In this document: piece after piece, positions 1-7,257 of the stretch
How the letters are laid out: each line of letters starts with the position of its first letter
Numbering within the stretch: position 1 is the stretch's first letter
DNA from: CALRBF01 sp041164045
GTDB taxonomy: Bacteria > Patescibacteriota > Minisyncoccia > SW-4-49-11
NCBI GenBank assembly: GCA_041164045.1
Contig: JBEAQD010000024.1
Span: 1 to 9,120, forward strand
Reading direction: 5' to 3'
Length of the DNA: 9,120 bases
Notes under the pieces: generated by a model
Told to the model about the DNA's origin: nothing
The model's database searches: none
Seen by the model: the letters and a program-made list of their open reading frames with translations, nothing else
Position numbers and translations under genes: made by a program

Positions 1-596
1 ACAATATCCGATTTTACCAATAAATCCTCTAAACTCACATATTCAAATCCAATCTCTCGAGCTAATTCATCCTTTACAAAAGCATCATAGGCTAGAATTT
101 TCATATCAAAACCCTTAGCTATTCTAGCTACAAAGCTACCAATTCTACCCATACCAATAATTCCCAAAGTCTTTCCTCTCAAATCAAAACCCTCTAATCC
201 GGCTGGATTAAAGTCAAAGGTTTTAGTCCTTTCAACAGACTCTATAAGTTGTCTAGATAAGGCTAGAATAAGTGCAAAAGTATGCTCGGCCACAGTATTT
301 TCACCATAAAATGGCACTGAATGCACAGTAATTCCACGAGCTCTACAAGCCTCCATATCAATGTGGTCATAACCAGTAGACATAGTAAAGATAGCATTCA
401 AATTAGGTAATTTATCCAACACCTCAGCAGTTACCCTAGAGTAGACAAACACCACCAAATGAGTAGTAGCCTGTCTGTCTTCTAAAGCTTCGATTGAAAG
501 AGTATCTTCATAGTATTCTTGCTCTAAATCAACAGGTAAATGCTCTTTTAAATATACTTTTTCAGGAGAATCTATTTCAAAGGCTAATAATTTCAT
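1..596 (-). CDS. NAD-dependent D-2-hydroxyacid dehydrogenase, N-terminal part (3' end outside window)
   Basis: Read on the minus strand, 198 codons are present from an ATG at 594-596 before the window edge. The N-terminal half of the substrate domain is followed by the family motif TGYDHID (residues 74-80), then NTVAEHT (100-106), then the start of the Rossmann domain with GKTLGIIGMGRIGS (141-154), which contains GxGxxG at 148-153. Asp171 at the end of the second Rossmann strand (LAYD) points to NAD(H) rather than NADP(H). The sequence looks most like the D-lactate dehydrogenase branch, which reduces 2-keto acids such as pyruvate in the cytoplasm, but the substrate cannot be fixed. The catalytic Arg, Glu and His would lie in the missing part. 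The gene starts 11 bp after the permease stop, so it is probably the last known gene of the ABC operon. There is no Shine-Dalgarno sequence upstream. The family is certain; the exact enzyme is not. Confidence 0.93.
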   Translation of the reverse strand, partial: MKLLAFEIDSPEKVYLKEHLPVDLEQEYYEDTLSIEALEDRQATTHLVVFVYSRVTAEVLDKLPNLNAIFTMSTGYDHIDMEACRARGITVHSVPFYGENTVAEHTFALILALSRQLIESVERTKTFDFNPAGLEGFDLRGKTLGIIGMGRIGSFVARIAKGFDMKILAYDAFVKDELAREIGFEYVSLEDLLVKSDI

Positions 597-607
597 AAAC
601 AATTCAA

Positions 608-2284
608 TTAAGCAATAATCTCACCCGCATACTCAAACTTTTTGGAAACATTGTAGGTCAAACTTGTCAGTAATAAATTTAAAGTAGTAATCAATAATAC
701 TAGAAGTACTACCAAATCTACATTAGATAGAACCAAATACATAATATTAGCAATAATAATTGTTCCGCCCAAGGCCAAGCTAGTAAAGGCTAATCCAGGT
801 AGTGTAGTAGATAAAGTCTCAGGGTCACTAGAAAATCTATTAGGATGTGCCACAGATAAATATAAAGCCAATAAAACTATTAGAATTACAGATAAGCTAA
901 ACACAATCCAATATAATAGAGCTGGGAAGAATCCAAAACCTAATATCACAAAATTAGCAATCAAAATTGGACTACCTAGGAACAAAAATATTCCAGTATA
1001 AATCAATAATTTACCAACCGCAATATTCCAAGGAGAAATTGGAGCAACTCCTAGAATCCAAGCTACTTTTCTCTCTGCACTAAAAGTAGGAAATACAAAT
1101 CTTAGAGCTAGAGCACTGATAAAATATAGTCCAATAGCTAGAATCAAAGCATATACAAAATCAGGAAACACATAGCCATCACCATAATTATTAGCATTAG
1201 CAGTAACTCTCCAACTCACAGCAGTCTGAGCCAGCCATAATCCGATTACAATCACAAACCAAAGCAGATTTTTTTTATCTCTCCAGATTAACAATAATTC
1301 TTTATCAATAATATTATGAACTGCATTGATAGCTGGGAAATTATAGGATTTATAGGTATTGATTCTCTTATTATCCTGTCCCGCTATATAATTACCCTCC
1401 TGTAATAGTTGCCACATTACCAGATAACTTTTATCTAATAAAACATATACAGTTATCAATAACCCCAAAGTTAAACCAGTAAAGATTATAGTATAAGTAG
1501 TACCAAATATATTGGAGCAGAACAATAAATCATGTAAAACTTGAGCTATACCAAAAGTAGGTAGATAAATTAACTGCTCCTTCATAGTTTGCATTTGGAC
1601 AATATAATTACCATCAAAGAATTTTACAAAATCTTGAGGAATAGCAATTCTCCAGAATAAAGCAATCATCAGAACTGAGCTAATTACAAGCAAAATAATA
1701 GCCAGAGACTGAGAAACAATATTTCGACCAATTAATGTAGATAAATATCTCAACAGATAAACACTAAGCATATAAGCCAAAACTCCACAAATACTACCAA
1801 CAATAATCAAAGCTGTGGTCAATACAAAACTCAAAAACAATTGTAATCCATCCACTCCCATAAATTGAGCAATTCCCATTAAGACAGGAATAATAACAGC
1901 AAGAAAAATCCACAGACTAGAAGCTAACAATTGGAATAAATTCACAAAAGCCATAATAGAGAAAGATGGAGTAGCCATAATCCACTGATGAGATTTACGG
2001 GCAAAAGAGGCAGCAATTACTAAGATACTATTCCCAAAACTCAGTACAAAAACAAGTAAGTAAAACAGTTGCGCTATATAAAAGTATAAAGCATCTCTCA
2101 ACTCAATATCTCTACTAATAAAGTTTAGCCCTTCAATTGTGGTAACATAAATTGAAACCCCTATAAATAGAATAATCAGTAACAAGATAAAAACAGCAAA
2201 GATACGAGTAAATTTTTCACGAGCCAAGTACCTTTTGATAACTTGTCCAGGATAAGACAATAATAATCCAAATGATTCTGACAT
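608..2284 (-). CDS. ABC exporter permease, 12 predicted membrane helices (ABC_tran_2-like)
   Basis: This 558-residue protein is mostly membrane. Hydrophobic segments lie at about 27-48, 67-93, 112-138, 148-180, 191-212, 260-283, 339-356, 374-398, 420-447, 451-478, 495-519 and 522-545. A cytoplasmic stretch at about 284-338 ends in KELLLIWRDKKN. A second conserved-looking loop, FSAERKVAWILGVAPISPWN (401-420), sits between helices 8 and 9. Length and these two loops resemble the large 'putative ABC exporter' membrane subunits, in which two ABC-2-like halves are joined. It starts 5 bp after the stop of the ATPase, so the two are almost certainly one transporter. The cargo is unknown. No ribosome binding site is visible before the ATG. 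I am sure of ABC permease and less sure of the exact family. Confidence 0.9.
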   Translation of the reverse strand: MSESFGLLLSYPGQVIKRYLAREKFTRIFAVFILLLIILFIGVSIYVTTIEGLNFISRDIELRDALYFYIAQLFYLLVFVLSFGNSILVIAASFARKSHQWIMATPSFSIMAFVNLFQLLASSLWIFLAVIIPVLMGIAQFMGVDGLQLFLSFVLTTALIIVGSICGVLAYMLSVYLLRYLSTLIGRNIVSQSLAIILLVISSVLMIALFWRIAIPQDFVKFFDGNYIVQMQTMKEQLIYLPTFGIAQVLHDLLFCSNIFGTTYTIIFTGLTLGLLITVYVLLDKSYLVMWQLLQEGNYIAGQDNKRINTYKSYNFPAINAVHNIIDKELLLIWRDKKNLLWFVIVIGLWLAQTAVSWRVTANANNYGDGYVFPDFVYALILAIGLYFISALALRFVFPTFSAERKVAWILGVAPISPWNIAVGKLLIYTGIFLFLGSPILIANFVILGFGFFPALLYWIVFSLSVILIVLLALYLSVAHPNRFSSDPETLSTTLPGLAFTSLALGGTIIIANIMYLVLSNVDLVVLLVLLITTLNLLLTSLTYNVSKKFEYAGEIIA

Positions 2285-2289
2285 AGTAT

Positions 2290-3015
2290 TTATTTAGCTA
2301 AATAATTTTTATAAACATCATCTAGAGAGGTCTTAGCAGTTAAATGAGCTTTATCTACCAACTCCTTATAAGTACCTTCAATCTTTATTTTACCCTTTTC
2401 AAACAGACCAATTCTAGTTGCTAATTCTTGAGCTACAAATAAAGTATGAGTCACCATCAAGACCGTGCCACCTTCCCTTACAAATTCATCCAGAATATTT
2501 TTAGTAATATCAATACTAATAGGATCAAGACCAACAATAGGCTCATCAATCAATAATATACTAGGATTATGTAATAGAGCTGCTAGAATAGAATATTTTT
2601 GTCTCACTCCACGAGAATAATCTTGATATAACTGATGTTCTGTGCCTGTTATATTATAAATTTTCAATAGTTTTTTGATATCTTTTTCTCTTTCATTAGC
2701 AGGGATATTATACAATGCACCCACAAAGTTCATAAATTCAAATCCAGTCATTCCATCCCATACAGTCGGTTCGTCAGGAATATATCCAATCAAAGCCTTA
2801 GCCTCCTTTGGATTTTCTAAAATATTAACCCCATCCAAAAGAATTTCTCCCTTAGTAGGCTGTAATAATCCAGATAATAATTTGATCAAAGTGCTCTTAC
2901 CAGCTCCATTGGGACCAATTAGGGCATAAAATTCACCCTTTTTGATAGACAAATCCAAGTTATGAATAATAGTTTTATCTTTGAATTTTTTGGATACACC
3001 TTTGATTTCAATCAT
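2290..3015 (-). CDS. ABC transporter ATP-binding protein (exporter type)
   Basis: The 241-residue nucleotide-binding subunit drives the permease encoded just downstream. Walker A is GPNGAGKST (34-42), the signature is YSRGVRQK (133-140), Walker B is ILLIDEP (153-159), the D-loop is GLDP (162-165) and the switch histidine is His190 (VTH). The Q-loop region reads IGYIPDEP (76-83), with Asp/Glu where many ABC proteins have Gln. This and the SRGxRQ signature are usual for ABC-2-type exporter ATPases of the EcsA kind. All catalytic residues are present, so it should be active. It is the first gene of a minus-strand operon with the permease (5-bp gap) and the dehydrogenase. Its promoter is predicted in the divergent gap, leaving a leader of only about a dozen bases without a Shine-Dalgarno sequence. 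Confidence 0.96.
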   Translation of the reverse strand: MIEIKGVSKKFKDKTIIHNLDLSIKKGEFYALIGPNGAGKSTLIKLLSGLLQPTKGEILLDGVNILENPKEAKALIGYIPDEPTVWDGMTGFEFMNFVGALYNIPANEREKDIKKLLKIYNITGTEHQLYQDYSRGVRQKYSILAALLHNPSILLIDEPIVGLDPISIDITKNILDEFVREGGTVLMVTHTLFVAQELATRIGLFEKGKIKIEGTYKELVDKAHLTAKTSLDDVYKNYLAK

Positions 3016-3033
3016 ATTTGTATATTATTTTTA

Positions 3034-3064
3034 ATTATAATTTAATCATATCATAGTTTGACAA
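3034..3064 (-). promoter_or_regulatory. Predicted promoter of the ABC operon
   Basis: On the minus strand a TTGTCA -35 box (3064-3059) and a perfect TATAAT -10 box (3039-3034) are separated by 19 bp. The -10 box ends 18 bp before the ATG at 3015, so the leader would be about 12 bases. The spacer is longer than the ideal 17, which lowers confidence. Its -35 overlaps that of the opposite promoter. Confidence 0.5.
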
Positions 3065-3087
3065 ATTTGTACAGTAACATATATAAT
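3058..3087 (+). promoter_or_regulatory. Consensus promoter of the bactofilin-ccdA-DUF2207 operon
   Basis: A perfect TTGACA (3058-3063) and a perfect TATAAT (3082-3087) are 18 bp apart. Transcription would begin near 3094, about 22 bases before the ATG at 3116. Both boxes match the sigma-70 consensus exactly, making this the strongest promoter in the window. Confidence 0.8.
3061..3070. promoter_or_regulatory. Perfect 10-bp palindrome between the divergent promoters
   Basis: ACAAATTTGT is its own reverse complement. It overlaps both -35 boxes, where a repressor dimer could block both operons at once. No regulator gene is nearby, and short AT-rich palindromes arise by chance, so operator function is a guess. 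Confidence 0.3.
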
Positions 3088-3115
3088 TATTATGTATAAG
3101 CTATATATTTAATCT

Positions 3116-4294
3116 ATGAAAAAATATCTTTCAATACTTATAGCTCTAGCCTTTGTGTTGAATATACAATCAGCCTCAGCACTAATGTTAGATGCCGGAG
3201 ACTCGGTGGATATCAGAGAAAAAGTAGAAGGAGATGCCTACTTAGCTGGGCAAACAGTCAGAGTCCAAGAAAGAATAGAAGGGGATGCTATCATTGCTGG
3301 AGGTGTTGTAGATATAGACTCATTCATCACTCAAGATGCCATTATTGCTGGAGATAAAATCACTATCAACCAAGAAATTGGAGATGATGTTAGATTAGCA
3401 GGAAATTCTGTAATCATCAAAGCCAATGTCAAAGGAGATGTTATAGTCTTTGCAGATACTTTAATCATAGACAAAGATGTTACAATCTCAGGAGATATAA
3501 TAGCATTTGTTTCCAAGTTCCAATTAGATGGTACAGTTAGTGGTAATATCAAAATTGCTAGTGTAGACAGTAACATTACTGGAACAGTTTTAGGAGATAC
3601 CAAGATTAGAACAGCAGATTTTAACCTAGAGGGAATATTAGCAGGGAAAACAGAATTTGTAGCTGAGCAAAGTGTCAATATCACAGAATCAGCCAAATTT
3701 GGAAACACAGTTAACTACGGTCACACAAAAGAATTAGATCTCAAACCTAATCTAGAAGAAGGGGTAAGTGCTAATTTTGACCCAGAACTATTGCAACCAA
3801 GAACCACAAGACAAGACATAATGAACAATATGTTCTCAGGAATGTTAGTCTTTAGAATATTCTCAGCCGCTTTAGTAATTCTTTTGGTAGCCTGGTTATC
3901 AGGTAAATTTATATCTAGATCAGTCAAAAACATACAAAGTGGAAAAGATTTCAGACAAGCCTTTTTCTACGGAATACTACTATTCTTCCTTCCAATTTCA
4001 ATCATAATATTATTATTTGTAAGTGTAATTGGAATCCCAGTAGCCGTATTTGTGACTTTTGCCTACCTATCTATGGTATTCTTCTCTCAATCCATAACCA
4101 GTTTAATCATCTCCAATTGGTTGAATCACAAATATGACCTCAAACAAGGTAATATACAAATCTTCTTAGTAGCTTTAGGAATATATATCCTAATGTATCT
4201 ATTGCAATTCATCCCAATTATAGGAGTAGTTGCAGGCCTAATTCTAACCTATATAGCTTTTGGAGCTTTAGTCATAGAATATAGAAAAAAATAA
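3116..4294 (+). CDS. Exported bactofilin-like beta-helix protein with C-terminal membrane domain
   Basis: The 392-residue protein begins with a signal peptide (MKKYLSILIALAFVLNIQSA, cleavage probably after about residue 22). Residues about 28-195 form a beta-helix-like repeat resembling bactofilin or polymer-forming cytoskeletal domains. A Gly/Asp-containing turn recurs every 17 residues (GD at 39, 56, [QD] 73, [DD] 90, 107; then 126, [GN] 143, 160), with one 19-residue step. A linker (about 196-240) leads to a membrane domain with helices near 244-266, 284-304, 306-332, 349-365 and 366-386. With a signal peptide, the beta-helix should lie outside the membrane, unlike cytoplasmic bactofilins. 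It may form a surface or envelope scaffold; that role is inferred. It is the first gene of an envelope operon, 6 bp before ccdA. There is no Shine-Dalgarno sequence; the ATG was chosen because it gives the signal peptide. Confidence 0.85.
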   Translation: MKKYLSILIALAFVLNIQSASALMLDAGDSVDIREKVEGDAYLAGQTVRVQERIEGDAIIAGGVVDIDSFITQDAIIAGDKITINQEIGDDVRLAGNSVIIKANVKGDVIVFADTLIIDKDVTISGDIIAFVSKFQLDGTVSGNIKIASVDSNITGTVLGDTKIRTADFNLEGILAGKTEFVAEQSVNITESAKFGNTVNYGHTKELDLKPNLEEGVSANFDPELLQPRTTRQDIMNNMFSGMLVFRIFSAALVILLVAWLSGKFISRSVKNIQSGKDFRQAFFYGILLFFLPISIIILLFVSVIGIPVAVFVTFAYLSMVFFSQSITSLIISNWLNHKYDLKQGNIQIFLVALGIYILMYLLQFIPIIGVVAGLILTYIAFGALVIEYRKK

Positions 4295-4300
4295 ATTAAT

Positions 4301-5029
4301 ATGCTCAGTACATCTCTTTTGGTTGGGAGTTTTATTGCAGGGGTGCTAACATTTTTAGCCCCCTGTACTTTTCCTTTGATCCCTGCTTATATTGGCTTTA
4401 TTACAGGAGATGGTAAATTAACTAGATTACAAACCATACGAAATGGAGGACTATTCGTACTAGGATTTATGGTGATATTTATAACCCTAGGAATATTTGC
4501 TAGCAGTCTGTCTAATCTATTCAATCCCGACACAAGATTACTAATTAGTCGCATCGCAGGAGTTCTAATACTAATCTGGGGACTAGAAATGATAGGTCTA
4601 TTCAGACATAAAATTTTCCAAACCACTTGGACACCAAGTATCAAAGGCCTTAAAGCAGGGACACCACAAAGCTCAATCTTACTCGGAGCTCTACTCGGCA
4701 TCGGTTGGACACCTTGTGTAGGTCCAATACTTGGCACAATCCTAACCTTCCTCATCAACAAAGGCACAGTAGCAGACGGAGCAATATTGATGTTTATATT
4801 CTCCATTGGACTTGCCATCCCATTTTTAATTACCGCCATACTATTAGCGCAAGGTAGACAGTTATTACAAAAAATTGAAAATCTAACCCCAATCATCCGT
4901 ATAATCAGTGGACTATTCCTAGTCATAATCGGGATACTCTTCATCACCAACAGCCTAGAAGTCCTCGGTCGCTTTATCTTCAAAACCTTCAAATTTATAG
5001 ATTATGATAGGATATTAGATTATCTGTAG
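4301..5029 (+). CDS. ccdA: CcdA/DsbD-type thiol-disulfide electron transporter
   Basis: The 242-residue membrane protein matches the CcdA family, which carries electrons from cytoplasmic thioredoxin across the membrane to reduce disulfides outside. The two family cysteines are present and are the only cysteines: Cys22 in LAPCTFPLIPAYIG (19-32) and Cys139 in GWTPCVGP (135-142). About six membrane helices fit the hydrophobic profile (near 5-30, 48-70, 80-100, 122-150, 158-183 and 197-217). The length is typical for stand-alone CcdA. It starts 6 bp after the bactofilin-like gene and ends 10 bp before the DUF2207 gene, so it is cotranscribed. No thioredoxin-like partner is encoded next to it. The start has no ribosome binding site, but the ATG is right at the start of the first helix as in relatives. 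Family assignment is firm; the electron acceptor is unknown. Confidence 0.93.
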   Translation: MLSTSLLVGSFIAGVLTFLAPCTFPLIPAYIGFITGDGKLTRLQTIRNGGLFVLGFMVIFITLGIFASSLSNLFNPDTRLLISRIAGVLILIWGLEMIGLFRHKIFQTTWTPSIKGLKAGTPQSSILLGALLGIGWTPCVGPILGTILTFLINKGTVADGAILMFIFSIGLAIPFLITAILLAQGRQLLQKIENLTPIIRIISGLFLVIIGILFITNSLEVLGRFIFKTFKFIDYDRILDYL

Positions 5030-5039
5030 ATATAAAAAT

Positions 5040-6863
5040 ATGAAACTAAAATCCATACTAATAACTTTAGTAATATTATTAGCCCCCAACATAGCTCTAG
5101 CCGAGAGAATTGTAGATTTTGACTCTCAGATGGTAATCAATCAAGACCGAAGTATAGATGTCACTGAGACAATAACCTATGATTCAGAAGGTATAGAAAG
5201 ACAAGGTATATTCCGCACCATAGCTCTAGATAGAAAATTTGTTAGTAATATCCAGGTTTTTAGAGATGGCATGCCAGAGCCTATATTGGTAACAAGAGAT
5301 TGGTTGAATAATAATATAGATATTAGAATAGGGCAGGAAGGGGTGTATTTTACAGGAATTAGACAATACACAGTTCAATATAAATATAATAATATTATTC
5401 AATCAGATAATAATTTAGATATATTAAAGCATAATATTACCGGTAATAATTGGCAGATGCCAATAGATAAAATATCTACAACTACAATATTCCCACCCAA
5501 CATGTCAAACAGGGATATTATTCAGCCAAAATGTGAGATTATAGGTGGTCAAAATACAATCATTGACCAATGCCAAATTACTAATACTGAAGATAAAGTA
5601 ATTCAACTAAACTATGATAGACAGCTTCCACCCCAAAATGGTCTAGAGATAAACCTTGCAGTTAAGTCAGGAATATTAGATGAAGCCTCAATCTTATCCA
5701 GAGCTAATATAGATGTTTTAGTGGGCTCAGGTATATTAATAACAGGATTGTCTATATTATTTATAATTTGGCTAATTTGGTATAAGAATAAAAGTATAAA
5801 ATATGAAAGTGTAGTCCAATATACTCCACCGGCAAACCTAAGCCCAGCAGGAGTGGGATATTTAAGACACCAAAGACCTGACCCAAGATTAATTTCAGCA
5901 CTGATGATATCCTTAGCCAGACAAGGTATTATCAAAATTAAACAAAACTTTGATAAGAAATTTTGGCAACAATCCAAATATACCTTTGATATGGTAGATA
6001 AAGAAAAAGCCAGAGGAGTTAATTATATGGGAGAGGCATTTTTGATAGAAAGTCTTTTTAGATATTATCTAATGACCAATAATAGACTATTTTTAGAAAC
6101 AAGAGCCCTTATATCCAGAAAAGATAGACAACAAGCAACAATAAATATCCTAATACTGGTAGCAATTCTAATAATTCTAGGCTATATATTTCAAATTGAG
6201 CTCATTTTTTTAGTAATAATTGCAATAATATATTCTATATTACCTAAAAGCAATCAATTCAATGAAATATACCAAGCTATATATTTAGAAGAAGTTGCGC
6301 AGTATCATATCAAAATACCTACCATAATCAAAGTAGTACTTAATCTTACTATTTTGCTAGGTGGTTTTGGGGTAATCATAAGTTATATATCAGGATATTC
6401 TATAGTAGCACTATCTATACTAGTAATCTTTATAGGGTCAATCATATTAAATAGACTAAAACCAAAAAGAACACAGGCTGGAGATGAAATGATGGCATAT
6501 ATATTAGGATTAGAAGAATATATAGTGGTGGCAGAGAAACATCGACTAGATTTCCAAGGTAAAAACTATCTATTCTTTGAGCTTTTGCCTTATGCCATAG
6601 CTCTAGGACATACAAAAGTATGGGAAAATGCCTTTGAAGGAGTAATTACAGATAATCCAGATTGGTTTGAAAGTACAGTTAAATATGATCATACATTCTC
6701 ATCCTCTTGGTTCTATAGAGATATTATTTATATTACTGGACACTCGATCACCAAAGTTAACAGTAGGTCATATGACTCTAATAATAGTGGCGGAGGATTC
6801 TTTGGAACTGGTATTGGAGGCGGAGGTGGCTTTGGTCGCGGAGGCGGAGGAGGAAGCTGGTAG
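5040..6863 (+). CDS. DUF2207 membrane protein with glycine-rich C-terminus
   Basis: The 607-residue protein starts with a signal peptide (about 1-21, ending ...NIALA). An extracytoplasmic domain of about 200 residues follows (24-225), typical of DUF2207, with beta-rich sequence such as DSQMVINQDRSIDVTETITY. A membrane helix lies at 228-247. After it comes the conserved segment LSPAGVGYLRHQ (267-278) and PRLISALMISLARQGIIKI (282-300), then two pairs of helices (366-401 and 430-470). The cytoplasmic C-terminal part includes FELLPYAIALGHTKVWENAF (513-532). It ends in a tail of Gly runs finishing GGGGGSW (601-607), a family hallmark. DUF2207 proteins have no firmly established role. It is last of three envelope genes and ends in TAG, with a 394-bp repeat-rich gap after it. 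Confidence 0.92.
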   Translation: MKLKSILITLVILLAPNIALAERIVDFDSQMVINQDRSIDVTETITYDSEGIERQGIFRTIALDRKFVSNIQVFRDGMPEPILVTRDWLNNNIDIRIGQEGVYFTGIRQYTVQYKYNNIIQSDNNLDILKHNITGNNWQMPIDKISTTTIFPPNMSNRDIIQPKCEIIGGQNTIIDQCQITNTEDKVIQLNYDRQLPPQNGLEINLAVKSGILDEASILSRANIDVLVGSGILITGLSILFIIWLIWYKNKSIKYESVVQYTPPANLSPAGVGYLRHQRPDPRLISALMISLARQGIIKIKQNFDKKFWQQSKYTFDMVDKEKARGVNYMGEAFLIESLFRYYLMTNNRLFLETRALISRKDRQQATINILILVAILIILGYIFQIELIFLVIIAIIYSILPKSNQFNEIYQAIYLEEVAQYHIKIPTIIKVVLNLTILLGGFGVIISYISGYSIVALSILVIFIGSIILNRLKPKRTQAGDEMMAYILGLEEYIVVAEKHRLDFQGKNYLFFELLPYAIALGHTKVWENAFEGVITDNPDWFESTVKYDHTFSSSWFYRDIIYITGHSITKVNSRSYDSNNSGGGFFGTGIGGGGGFGRGGGGGSW

Positions 6864-6904
6864 ATTTCAAGATAAACTCCACTTTAAATTGTATTTTTGT
6901 CATC

Positions 6905-6966
6905 CTTTAGGAGGGGGAGTCCCCACAGGGGGAGGGTGGATTGAAGTTAATTCATAATTCACAATT
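6905..6966 (+). repeat. GGGTGGATT element, copy A (short form)
   Basis: CTTTAGGAGGGGGAGTCCCC is followed after only a few bases by a purine run ending in GGGTGGATT (6934-6942), then GAAGTTAATTCATAATTCAC. The left flank GGAGGGGGAGTCCCC and right flank GGGGGAGGGTGGATT occur again in copy C1, where about 100 bases of hairpins lie between them. GGGGA-G-TCCCC (6914-6924) is a small palindrome. It lacks the promoter found at the end of modules B and C. Confidence 0.75.
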
Positions 6967-7006
6967 GTTTTTTCTATCTTTTCTTCAGTAATCTAATGCA
7001 ACAGTA

Positions 7007-7012
7007 TATAAT
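7007..7012 (+). promoter_or_regulatory. Possible orphan -10 box before the gene remnant
   Basis: TATAAT stands 20 bp before the remnant coding tail at 7033, with only a poor -35 candidate (TTCAGT at 6984-6989). It has no gene to drive and could be left over from the lost upstream gene or be chance. Confidence 0.25.
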
Positions 7013-7032
7013 GTATAAGTAAGTATAGAGTA

Positions 7033-7056
7033 AGATTATCCAATATAAATTTTTAA
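7033..7056 (+). pseudogene. 3'-terminal remnant of a second DUF1016-like gene
   Basis: The bases read, in frame, Arg-Leu-Ser-Asn-Ile-Asn-Phe-stop, the same seven residues and TAA that end the intact nuclease gene (8251-8274). The one difference is synonymous (TCC for TCT, Ser). In-frame sequence further upstream soon meets a stop (TAA at 7009-7011) and shows no nuclease homology, so only this tail survives. Alternatively, the 27 bp is a recombination site that the intact gene happens to read through. Confidence 0.55.
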
Positions 7057-7059
7057 TTA
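7033..7059 (+). repeat. 27-bp direct repeat, left copy
   Basis: The sequence matches 8251-8277 at 26 of 27 bases (C at 7041 against T at 8259). Its right copy overlaps the end of the nuclease gene. The two copies start 1,218 bp apart, which is the length of one gene-plus-module unit. Confidence 0.9.
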
Positions 7060-7201
7060 AACATTGCGCAATTGTCTCCCTTGGGAGACCTTTCAGTCGC
7101 CTGTATTGGTTTTATGCAACTTGCCCTCTGAGCTTCTGTCCTCCTTAGGAGGAGGTGCCTGAAAGGCGGGGGTGGATTATAGTTAATTCACCATTCACCA
7201 A

Positions 7202-7230
7202 TTCCCAATTATTCCTCCCCATGCTATAAT
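7202..7230 (+). promoter_or_regulatory. Extended -10 promoter of the nuclease gene
   Basis: TGC-TATAAT (7222-7230) is an extended -10 box, with a weak -35 (TTCCCA, 7202-7207) 17 bp upstream. The -10 ends 27 bp before the ATG at 7258, implying a leader of about 20 bases. The promoter lies inside module B, so the repeat itself supplies it. Confidence 0.65.
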
Positions 7231-7257
7231 AAAGCCATATAAAATCAATCTCAAAAT

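Larger units (their letters stand above)
7033..7240 (+). repeat. Direct-repeat module B upstream of the nuclease gene (208 bp)
   Basis: The module runs in the same order as module C (8251-8708): the 27-bp repeat; a 21-base block shared exactly (7087-7107 and 8309-8329, starting GACCTTTCAGTCGCC); CCCTCTG; a Cys/Gly-rich palindromic element ending GGGTGGATT (7170-7178); an AATTCA-rich stretch; and TATGCTATAATAAA-like promoter sequence ending CCATAT. Its palindromes are ATTGCGCAAT (7063-7072), GTCTCCC-TT-GGGAGAC (7074-7089), TCCTCCT-T-AGGAGGA (7139-7153) and GCCT-GAA-AGGC (7157-7167). By 'Cys/Gly-rich' I mean C- and G-rich bases; the module codes for no protein. Confidence 0.85.
6864..7257. other. 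394-bp gap: repeat elements, gene remnant and promoter, no intact gene
   Basis: No convincing reading frame lies here. From left to right it holds a short AT-rich stretch, palindromic element A (6905-6966), a T-rich stretch (6967-6986), a possible orphan promoter (TATAAT at 7007), the 3' end of a lost nuclease gene (7033-7056), module B with element B (7063-7178), and the promoter of the next gene. Confidence 0.8.

Noticed and set aside
2763..2786. Q-loop of the ABC ATPase lacking glutamine, as a sign of inactivity
   Set aside because: IPDEP-type Q-loops are common in ABC-2 exporter ATPases, and all other catalytic motifs are intact.
3331..3708. 125-codon minus-strand frame inside the bactofilin-like gene
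   Set aside because: It is the antisense of a repetitive coding sequence; the plus-strand gene has a signal peptide, clear repeats and a promoter.
4387..4992. 201-codon minus-strand frame opposite ccdA
   Set aside because: The plus-strand frame carries the conserved CcdA cysteine motifs; the opposite frame has no family features.
6667..6957. 96-codon frame overlapping the end of the DUF2207 gene
   Set aside because: It is an alternate-frame shadow of the glycine codons, followed by translation of repeat element A.
6943..6975. Rho-independent terminator before the T run at 6968-6974
   Set aside because: Only a weak AATT/AATT stem precedes the T run, so no stable hairpin can be drawn.
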